A stretch of 64,000 nucleotides of DNA from Thermoanaerobaculia bacterium (GTDB lineage Bacteria; Acidobacteriota; Thermoanaerobaculia; Multivoradales; Multivoraceae), in contig JAJEBV010000048.1 of assembly GCA_022822365.1 (NCBI GenBank), positions 21,097 through 85,096 on the forward strand, read 5' to 3'. The position numbers were made by a program, and so were the translations under genes. The notes beneath the pieces are model-generated. The model had not been told where the DNA came from. It did not search any database and worked only from the letters and a program-made list of their open reading frames with translations. This document shows, one piece after another, positions 57,673 to 64,000 of the stretch. Numbering within the stretch: the stretch's first letter is position 1; each line of letters starts with the position of its first letter.

Positions 57673-59349
57673 ATGAGCAAGCGATCCCCCAGCACCCGGA
57701 ACACGTTCCTCCTCGCAGCCGTCTGCCTGCTCCTCCTCGCCTCCAGCGGTCTCCTCCACGCCCAGGCAGGAGGCGTCGAGCCCGAAGACGAGCCCTCCCT
57801 GTCCCGCATCTTCGCTCACCTGCGGGCCCTCGGTGCCGACGAGATGGAAGGCCGCGGCACCGGCGCGAGGGGCGGCGAGCGCGCGGCCGACTACATCGAG
57901 ACCACGCTCGAGGAACTCGACCTCGAACCCGTCGCCGGCTCCTACCGCCAGGCCGTGCCGATGCACTCCAGCCTGCCGCTGCCCTCGAGCCGGCTCACTG
58001 TCCACTCCGGGCACGGGGACGAGCACACCCTGGAGTTGTGGAAGCACTATGTCCTGTTCGACACGGGCGCCCAGACCTACCTGCCGCAACCGACGCCGCT
58101 GGTCTTCGTCGGTTACGGCATCGTGGCGCCCGAGTACCGGTACAACGACTACCAGGGCCTCGACATGGCGGGCCGGATCGCGGTTTTCCTGGCCGGTGAG
58201 CCGGTTTCGGACGACGACGCATTCTTCGACGGCGCCAGGGCGACCTTCTACTCGGATCCCGAGATGAAGTTCCGCACCGCTCTCTCGCGGGGCGCCCGGG
58301 GAGCGATCCTGCTGCCTTCCCCGCGGGGAACGCAGTTCACCCGCTGGCAGGGCGTTCGCGATGCCTTCGAGACCGAGGACGTCACCCTGCCCTACGGTGT
58401 CGCCGGCAGCCTGAACGTCCTTCTCGAACTGCACCAGGCGGAGCTGCTCTTCCAGGATGCCGAGACATCGTTCAGCGAGGTGCTGGAACTCGACCGCCTC
58501 GGCAACCTGGGGAGCTTCCCGCTGGCGACGCGGGTCCAGTTCCACGGTGAATTCCGGGAGCGGGACTTCGCCGCCCCCAACCTGCTGGCCCGCCTGCCGG
58601 GCTCGGACCCGCTGCTCAGGGACGACCATGTGATCGTGAGCGCCCACTACGACCACCTCGGCCTGGGCCGACCGGTCGACGGCGACGCGATCTACAACGG
58701 CGTCATCGACAACGCCAGCGGCGCCGCGGTGACGCTCGAGCTCGCGCGCATCCTGTCGAACAGTCCGGAGCGGCCCCGGCGGTCCATCCTCTTCCTGCTC
58801 GTGACCGGCGAGGAGAAGGGCCTGCTCGGCTCGCGCTACTACCGCGACCATCCCGTCGTGCCGTTGCATCGGACGGTGGCCGCGCTCAACATCGACGGCA
58901 TTTCATTCCTCGACACGACGGACGAGTTCGTGGGCATCGGCTCCAAGTACTCCACCCTCGGCGAGTTGCTCGAACAGACCCTCGCATCGCTCGATCTCCG
59001 CCACAGCGGAGTGCCCGACCCGCTCGGTTTCCGTGAACCGTTCTACCGTTCCGACCAGCTCGCCTTCGCCCAGGCCGGCATCCCGTCGATCCTGGTCATG
59101 GAGGGCCTGGCCTTTCGGAACCTGGGACCGGGTGAAGGTCTGCGCCGGTTCATCGAATGGTCCGTCCAGCGCTACCACACTCCCTTCGACGACCTGGAGC
59201 AGCCCCTGGACGGCAAGGCAATCGAGCAGCACGCGGAAGTGCTGCTCGCCTACGTGCGCACCGTCGCGAACACGCCCGCCGAGCCCCGCTGGCTGCCCGG
59301 AGCGCCGTGGATCGGGGAACGCCTGCGCACCCTGGCCGAAAGGCGCTGA
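57673..59349 (+). CDS. Secreted M28-family metallopeptidase
   Basis: A 558-residue exported zinc aminopeptidase. The signal ends GLLHAQAGG. A PA-like insert (about 150-310) carries FVGYGIVAPEYRYNDYQGLD. The M28 zinc ligands are visible: SAHYDHLG (His, Asp), YNGVIDNASG (bridging Asp), VTGEEKGLLGS (Glu-Glu), AALNIDGI (Asp) and YHTPFDDLE (His). It would trim peptides in the periplasm or outside. A phosphate-binding-like protein follows 17 bp later. Confidence 0.92.
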   Translation: MSKRSPSTRNTFLLAAVCLLLLASSGLLHAQAGGVEPEDEPSLSRIFAHLRALGADEMEGRGTGARGGERAADYIETTLEELDLEPVAGSYRQAVPMHSSLPLPSSRLTVHSGHGDEHTLELWKHYVLFDTGAQTYLPQPTPLVFVGYGIVAPEYRYNDYQGLDMAGRIAVFLAGEPVSDDDAFFDGARATFYSDPEMKFRTALSRGARGAILLPSPRGTQFTRWQGVRDAFETEDVTLPYGVAGSLNVLLELHQAELLFQDAETSFSEVLELDRLGNLGSFPLATRVQFHGEFRERDFAAPNLLARLPGSDPLLRDDHVIVSAHYDHLGLGRPVDGDAIYNGVIDNASGAAVTLELARILSNSPERPRRSILFLLVTGEEKGLLGSRYYRDHPVVPLHRTVAALNIDGISFLDTTDEFVGIGSKYSTLGELLEQTLASLDLRHSGVPDPLGFREPFYRSDQLAFAQAGIPSILVMEGLAFRNLGPGEGLRRFIEWSVQRYHTPFDDLEQPLDGKAIEQHAEVLLAYVRTVANTPAEPRWLPGAPWIGERLRTLAERR

Positions 59350-59366
59350 GCGGGCGCCGGCCGGCC

Positions 59367-60209
59367 ATGTTGCGGTCCGCGTTCGTTCTGTCAGCGCTCC
59401 TCGCGACCAACGCCGCCGCTCTGACCGCGCAGCCCGTCGACGGTCCGCGCGGCAGCATCCGTATCCGCGGCTCCGACACGATGCTGCTCCTGGTGCAGCG
59501 CTGGTCCGAGGGCTTCATGACGTCTCACCCCGGCATCTCCGTCGAGGTGCGGGGCGGCGGCACGACGAAGGGCCTGGAAGCGTTGATCGCCGGCGAAGTC
59601 GACATCGCCTCCGCCTCGCGGCCGCTCAGACCGGATGAGGCGCAACGGATGCTCGAACGGCACGGTTCCCTCGGTTTCTCCGTGCTGGCCGCCCGCGACG
59701 CGCTGAGCGTCTACGTCCATCCGGCGAACCCGATCAGCGATCTGACGCTGGAGCAGCTCCGCGCGATCTTCACGGGACGCGTCCAGCGCTGGAGCCAGCT
59801 CGGCGCAGAGCGAACGCGAGCCGACGAGATCATGGTGGTCAACCGGAGCCCGGCGTCCGGCAGCCGCCTCTTCTTCCGGGAGCACGTCCTGTTGGGAGAG
59901 CGGTACACGCGGCGCGCCAGGGTGAGACCGACGACCGCCAACGTGGCGGCCGCGGTGGCGGCCGCGCCCGGAGCGATCGGCTACGGCGGCATCGGTCTGG
60001 CGGAGGGTGTGCGCCTGCTGGAGGTGGAAGGCGTCGCACCCTCCTTCGCGAACATCCGCAACGGCGCCTACCCGATCTCCCGCTACCTCTATCTCTACAT
60101 CTCCGCGCCGCCCGCCGGCCTGGTGAAGCAGTTCATCGACTGGATGCTGGGCGACGACGGCCAGCGCGTCGTCGCCGAAGTCGGCTACGTGCCGCTCCGG
60201 GACCCGTAG
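59367..60209 (+). CDS. PstS-like periplasmic substrate-binding protein
   Basis: A 280-residue exported binding protein. After a signal (ends AAALTAQ) come IRIRGSDTMLLLVQRWSEGF and EVRGGGTTKGLEALIAGEVD, the phosphate-binding strand-loop pair, then DALSVYVHPANPISDLT, ASGSRLFFREHV and GAIGYGGIGL. It most likely binds phosphate. No PstC/A/B genes follow, so it either works with a distant transporter or as a scavenging or sensor protein. It is probably cotranscribed with the M28 peptidase. Confidence 0.85.
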   Translation: MLRSAFVLSALLATNAAALTAQPVDGPRGSIRIRGSDTMLLLVQRWSEGFMTSHPGISVEVRGGGTTKGLEALIAGEVDIASASRPLRPDEAQRMLERHGSLGFSVLAARDALSVYVHPANPISDLTLEQLRAIFTGRVQRWSQLGAERTRADEIMVVNRSPASGSRLFFREHVLLGERYTRRARVRPTTANVAAAVAAAPGAIGYGGIGLAEGVRLLEVEGVAPSFANIRNGAYPISRYLYLYISAPPAGLVKQFIDWMLGDDGQRVVAEVGYVPLRDP

Positions 60210-60340
60210 GCACACTGGATGCGCCGGTCGGTAGCCCACGCTTCAACAGACGCGGTGAACCGCCAGCGGCAGGAAGAAGCCCGATTCGGGATGGCCGCCG
60301 GCGCACTTGTATCGTGGTTAGCGGTCGACCTTCGCGGTTC

Positions 60341-61003
60341 TCATGGTCCGCTCCATCCGAAGAAGGCGCGGAGCCGGGCGCGGTCGATGTCCGTCAGCGG
60401 CAGGAATCGCGAGCGGTCCCCGCCCCCTGCGGCCGAGGTGTCGCAGGGCTGGCACATCAGAACACCCGGCTCGCGAGTGTGCTTCAGGCCAAGGACATGC
60501 CCGAGCTCATGGGCGATCACGTTGCGAACCACGTGCTCGCGCTCGTCGCCCGCAGGAATGGCGACGAAGTAGCGGCCATCGTCGCCGTAGGGCCAGGCGA
60601 AGGGCATGAGACCCTGAGCCGAGAGCAGCACGACGACCTCCGCGTCCAACCGGAAGAGGGCCTCGGGCGGTTTGGGTCCCGGATCGGACGAGTGGAGGCG
60701 GCCGGCGAGCTGGGATAGTTGGTGGGCGTAGTTCTCGAACGGTCGCAGACCCGACGGAGGCGTCGCCGAGAGGGGTTCGGCGAACGCCGCGGGCAGCCCG
60801 AGGTCGGAGACGCTGTCGTTCCAGAACGCAACCGCCTCGCCGACCATGCGGACCCGGGCGTCCGCTGCGTCGGCGACGAGAATGGCGATGCGAGCCGGCG
60901 TCCGGGGCGCCGTGGCAGGATTCTGCGCGACGACCGGCGCGACCAGTAGAACCCGCGCCAGCCACGCCGCGGCAAGACCGCCAGGCAGCCTCAAGGAGCC
61001 CAC
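60341..61003 (-). CDS. Secreted matrixin-like zinc metalloprotease
   Basis: About 220 residues, exported (ends VLLVAPVVAQ). The zinc signature HELGHVLGLKH (HExxHxxGxxH) is in the last third. The following LMCQPC provides the Met-turn position expected in metzincins. The family cleaves extracellular proteins or peptides, or acts on itself. The start is uncertain: ATG 61024 would overlap the divergent gene start, so GTG 61003 is preferred, leaving 3 bp between the two start codons. Each promoter must then lie within the other's reading frame. Confidence 0.78.
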   Translation of the reverse strand: MGSLRLPGGLAAAWLARVLLVAPVVAQNPATAPRTPARIAILVADAADARVRMVGEAVAFWNDSVSDLGLPAAFAEPLSATPPSGLRPFENYAHQLSQLAGRLHSSDPGPKPPEALFRLDAEVVVLLSAQGLMPFAWPYGDDGRYFVAIPAGDEREHVVRNVIAHELGHVLGLKHTREPGVLMCQPCDTSAAGGGDRSRFLPLTDIDRARLRAFFGWSGP

Positions 61004-61006
61004 CCG

Positions 61007-62986
61007 ATGAAGCCCAGCACCCATTCGACCCTGCCGTCGAGGACCCGCGACCACTCGCAGCGACAGCAGCGCCGCCCTCGCACCGTCGACTTCCTGCGTC
61101 CCCTCGCCTTCACGCTGTCCCTCGGCCTGATCGCTTCGTCCGTCCTCGGCCAGATCCACCGGACGCCGGACCCGGTGCGCCGGGCCGACCTCCACCGTCT
61201 CGCCGAAGTCGATCGGATGGTCATGGTACCGATGCGGGACGGTGTCCGCCTCGCGACCGAGATCTACCGGCCACGGAACGCACAGGGTCCGGTGCCGGCG
61301 ATCTTCTGGCGCACGCCCTACAACTTCAGCCCGCTGCCGGAGCCGAACCTGGAACGCCCGAGCGCTCTGCTCAAGTTCGGCCTGGACGCGATCGAGCGCG
61401 GTTACGCCTTCGTGGTCCAGAACGAGCGCGGCAAGTTCTTCTCCGAAGGCGACTGGGAGATCCTCGGCCGGCCGCGCACGGACGGCTACGACGCGCTGAC
61501 CTGGATCGCCGATCAGCCATGGTCGAGCGGCAAGGTCGCCACGTTGGGCTGCTCGTCCACCGCGGAGTGGCAGATGGGCCTGGCGGCGATGCGCCATCCC
61601 GCCCACGCCGCCGCCGTACCGATGGGCCAGGGCGCCGGCATCGGCCGGATGGGGCCGTTCCACGAGCAGGGGAACTTCTACCGCGGCGGCGCGCTCCAGC
61701 TCCCGATGGCCGTGTGGCTCTTCGGCGAGCAGAACACCCAGCGCCCGACCTTCCCGCCGGGGACCAGCCGGGAGGACCTGGCGCGGCTCGCGACCTACTT
61801 CGACCTGGCGGCGAAGATGCCCCAGGTCGACTGGAAACAGGCGTTGTGGCACCTGCCGATCCAGACCTTGATCGAATCCGTCGGCGGGCCGAAGGGAATC
61901 TTCGGTCAGTTCGCCGCCCGCATGCCGGACGACGCGGGCTGGTACGAGGGCGGCCTCTACCACGACGACGAGCCGTTCGGCGTACCGGCGCTGTGGGCGA
62001 ACTCCTGGTACGACCTGTCCGTGTCGCCGAACCTGGCGCTCTACGGCCACGTTCGCGAGAACGCCGATCCGGAAGTCCGCGACCACCAGTACATGGTCAT
62101 CGCGCCCAGCCTCCACTGCAACATGTACCGCCTGACGAACCCGCTCGTCGTCGGCGAACGGGACTTCGGCGACACGGACTTCGGCTTCGACGAGATGCTC
62201 TGGAGCTTCCTCGACCGCTTCACGAAACCCGAGGCGAACGGCTTCGAGAACCGGTACGCCAGGGTCCGCTACTTCCTGATGGGCGAGGACCGTTGGGAGA
62301 ACGCCGCCGACTGGCCGCCCGCCGGCGTCGAAGCGATGACCCTCTACCTCGACAGCGGCGGCAGCGCGAACAGCGCCACCGGCGACGGCCGACTCACGAC
62401 GGACAGCGGCGAAGGAGGTGCCGATCGCGACCGTTTCGTCTACGACCCGGGCTCGCCGGTGCCCACTCACGGCGGCGCCTTCTGCTGCATGGGCGACCAC
62501 GAACCCGGTTCCTTCGATCAGCGCGGCGTCGAAGCCCGCGCCGACGTGCTCGTCTACACGACGGCGCCGTTCGAGGAGCCGCTGGCGGTCGTCGGTTCGA
62601 TCGATGTCATCCTGCACGTTTCATCGGACGCGCCGGACACCGACTTCACGGTCAAACTGGTCGACGTCCACCCCGACGGCCGGGCCTTCAACCTGGACGA
62701 CACGATCCTGCGCATGCGCTACCGCGAGGGCTTCGACCGCCACGTCTCGATGGAACCGGGCGAGATCTACGAAGTAGCCCTGGGCCCGCTCGCCACCGCC
62801 AACGTGTTCGGCGCCGGCCACCGCCTGCGGATCGAAGTCTCGAGCAGCAACTTCCCCCGCTACGACCGCAACCTGAACACCGGCGGCAACAACTACGACG
62901 AGAGCGAGTGGCAGGTGGCGCGGAACGCCGTCCACCACTCGGCGGAGCATCCCTCGCGGATCGTGCTGCCGGTGCTGGATCGGTAG
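61007..62986 (+). CDS. CocE/NonD (X-Pro dipeptidyl-peptidase-like) hydrolase
   Basis: A 659-residue exported alpha/beta hydrolase. A long basic N terminus precedes the signal helix (LAFTLSLGLIASSVLG). MVMVPMRDGVRLATEIYRP opens the catalytic domain. The nucleophile is S183 in VATLGCSSTAEWQMG. The C-terminal jelly-roll domain runs from about 510 with HVSSDAPDTDFTVKLVDVHP and GHRLRIEVSSSNFPRYDRN. Members hydrolyse esters or amides (cocaine esterase, glutaryl acylase). AAGGAG sits 8 nt before the ATG, which fixes this start. Confidence 0.9.
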   Translation: MKPSTHSTLPSRTRDHSQRQQRRPRTVDFLRPLAFTLSLGLIASSVLGQIHRTPDPVRRADLHRLAEVDRMVMVPMRDGVRLATEIYRPRNAQGPVPAIFWRTPYNFSPLPEPNLERPSALLKFGLDAIERGYAFVVQNERGKFFSEGDWEILGRPRTDGYDALTWIADQPWSSGKVATLGCSSTAEWQMGLAAMRHPAHAAAVPMGQGAGIGRMGPFHEQGNFYRGGALQLPMAVWLFGEQNTQRPTFPPGTSREDLARLATYFDLAAKMPQVDWKQALWHLPIQTLIESVGGPKGIFGQFAARMPDDAGWYEGGLYHDDEPFGVPALWANSWYDLSVSPNLALYGHVRENADPEVRDHQYMVIAPSLHCNMYRLTNPLVVGERDFGDTDFGFDEMLWSFLDRFTKPEANGFENRYARVRYFLMGEDRWENAADWPPAGVEAMTLYLDSGGSANSATGDGRLTTDSGEGGADRDRFVYDPGSPVPTHGGAFCCMGDHEPGSFDQRGVEARADVLVYTTAPFEEPLAVVGSIDVILHVSSDAPDTDFTVKLVDVHPDGRAFNLDDTILRMRYREGFDRHVSMEPGEIYEVALGPLATANVFGAGHRLRIEVSSSNFPRYDRNLNTGGNNYDESEWQVARNAVHHSAEHPSRIVLPVLDR

Positions 62987-62996
62987 TCAGGACAGC

Positions 62997-63073
62997 GCTC
63001 GACTGTCGGTGCGCCGGCTCGACTGTCGGTGCGCCGGCCTTCCGGCCGGCATCGGCCGGAGGCGGAATCCGCC
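62997..63073. repeat. Tandem 20-bp repeat followed by GC-rich hairpins
   Basis: GCTCGACTGTCGGTGCGCCG occurs twice without a gap (62997-63016, 63017-63036). The palindromes GCCGGCCTTCCGGCCGGC (63033-63050) and GGCGGAATCCGCC (63061-63073) follow. The block lies between two convergent genes and probably ends transcription from both; it may also be a dispersed intergenic repeat. Confidence 0.7.
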
Positions 63074-63082
63074 AGCGCACCG

Positions 63083-64000
63083 CTAAGGCATCAGCGGCGG
63101 CACCTTCGGACTGAACTTCACGCCGGTCACGCGGTCCGTGTTGTCTGCCCGCCTCCGGCGACTTGGCGGGAAGTCCTCCGTCTCCTCGATCCACGCATCG
63201 AGCACCCGGCTCAACTGCCGGGCAATCTGCTCCACTTCCGGCCGGCCGGCCAGGTTCACGAGTTCGTGCGGATCCGACTCCAGGTCGTAAACCTCGATCA
63301 CCGGCCTCGGCGCCTCGAACAGCCGGGCCTGACCCGGCGTCAACTCTCCAGCCTCACGCGCGGCCGTCAGGCTGTACCAGGACGGACTGCGCGAGGCGTC
63401 GGCCGGCGTGCAGAGAGGCAACTCCGTGTAGGCGTTGCGAATCAGCTTGTGGCGCGGCCCGCGCACCGCGCGGATGTGCTCGTCGCAGTTGTGCCAGTTG
63501 CGTTCCGCGAAGACGTACTCGCGTCCCGGTGCCGCCTGATCGGTCAGCGCCGCGGCGAAGCTCTCTCCCTGGAAGCTCGGCGGAACCTCCGCACCGGCCG
63601 CCTCCAGCAGAGTGGGCGCCAGGTCGATGACACTGGCCAGACCGCCGTAGCGGATGCCTCCCCGCGTCACACCTGGCCAGGAGACGATCAACGGCGCGCG
63701 GATTCCGGCGTCGTACGCGGTCGCCTTCGCGCGCGGAAACGGCATCCCGTTGTCGCTCAGGAAGACGACCAGGGTGTCCTCCCGGAGGTCGCGGCGGTCC
63801 AGCTCGGCCAGCATTCGGCCGATCTCGCGATCCATGCGCGAGATCTCGTCGTAGTAGAGGGCCAGGTCGGCCCGCGTCGCCTCGTCGTCGACCAGGTAGG
63901 GCGGCACCGCGACCTTCCCCGGATCATGCGGCGGATCGACCGCGTCGGCCGAGTACGGCCGGTGCGGATCGCGGAAGCCGACCCAGAGGAAGAAAGGCCG
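63083..64000 (-). CDS. Sulfatase, C-terminal part (5' end outside the window)
   Basis: The last 305 residues of an arylsulfatase-type enzyme; the frame stays open to the window edge, so the Cys/Ser-x-Pro-x-Arg formylglycine site is not visible. Present are FFLWVGFRDPHRPYS, YYDEISRMDREIGRML, VVFLSDNGMPFPRAKATAYD (metal-binding Asp-Asn and Lys) and the C-terminal VYDLESDPHELVNLAG. It hydrolyses sulfate esters, likely of polysaccharides or sulfated metabolites. A signal peptide cannot be checked. Confidence 0.9.
   Translation of the reverse strand, partial: RPFFLWVGFRDPHRPYSADAVDPPHDPGKVAVPPYLVDDEATRADLALYYDEISRMDREIGRMLAELDRRDLREDTLVVFLSDNGMPFPRAKATAYDAGIRAPLIVSWPGVTRGGIRYGGLASVIDLAPTLLEAAGAEVPPSFQGESFAAALTDQAAPGREYVFAERNWHNCDEHIRAVRGPRHKLIRNAYTELPLCTPADASRSPSWYSLTAAREAGELTPGQARLFEAPRPVIEVYDLESDPHELVNLAGRPEVEQIARQLSRVLDAWIEETEDFPPSRRRRADNTDRVTGVKFSPKVPPLMP

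Noticed and set aside
62997..63036. Two 20-bp repeats considered as a minimal CRISPR
   Set aside because: The repeats abut without a spacer and no cas gene is in the window.

Overview
The window is very GC-rich and densely coding, with few gaps over 300 bases. It comes from a Gram-negative bacterium: it encodes TonB receptor, RND pump, outer-membrane factor, lipoprotein and LpxL-type genes, and many predicted secreted proteins. Quinoprotein, P450 and copper-monooxygenase genes point to an aerobic heterotroph. Four copies of a secreted 'DGKPDLSG' family and the mix of peptidases, sulfatase and efflux genes resemble Acidobacteriota; that assignment is inference only. I saw no rRNA, tRNA, CRISPR array or insertion sequence.

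Layout. 1-4175: recB (5' end outside the window) and recD, closed by a strong hairpin. 4246-8957: a secreted cytochrome c/PHM-like copper protein divergent from an RND pump. 9033-16799: P450, squalene/phytoene synthase, DUF2236 oxygenase, MFS exporter, two GST-like proteins and a sulfotransferase, possibly an isoprenoid oxidation/conjugation/export locus. 16966-22125: an outer-membrane factor and two tandem RND adaptors with no pump of their own, then an acyl carrier protein and an LpxL-like acyltransferase. 22140-23671: HEPN/MNT pair and a secreted RidA. 23708-32026: TonB receptor with a 40-residue Asp/His loop, START-like protein, HupE/UreJ permease, transmembrane anchor protein, GST and a second RND pump. 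32075-35613: second DUF2236 oxygenase, ketosynthase and ketoreductase. 35879-40136: an amine oxidoreductase of the sarcosine-oxidase type with a fused, Fe-S-containing alpha-gamma subunit. 40201-55526: the four DGKPDLSG proteins interspersed with a PQQ dehydrogenase, ZIP transporter, GST, serine hydrolase, sodium:solute symporter and small-domain proteins. 55641-64000: small basic protein, AbgT transporter, M28 peptidase, PstS-like protein, matrixin-like protease, CocE-type hydrolase and a sulfatase that runs off the window end.

Themes. Efflux parts are split across three loci but match in number: two pumps, two adaptors and one outer-membrane factor. GST-like genes sit beside exporters three times. 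Metal handling recurs in the Asp/His receptor loop, HupE and a His-tailed ZIP. At least eight genes have a TAnnnT box 6-9 nt before the start codon and no clear Shine-Dalgarno sequence, suggesting leaderless transcripts. All functions are assigned by reading motifs; no database search was possible.
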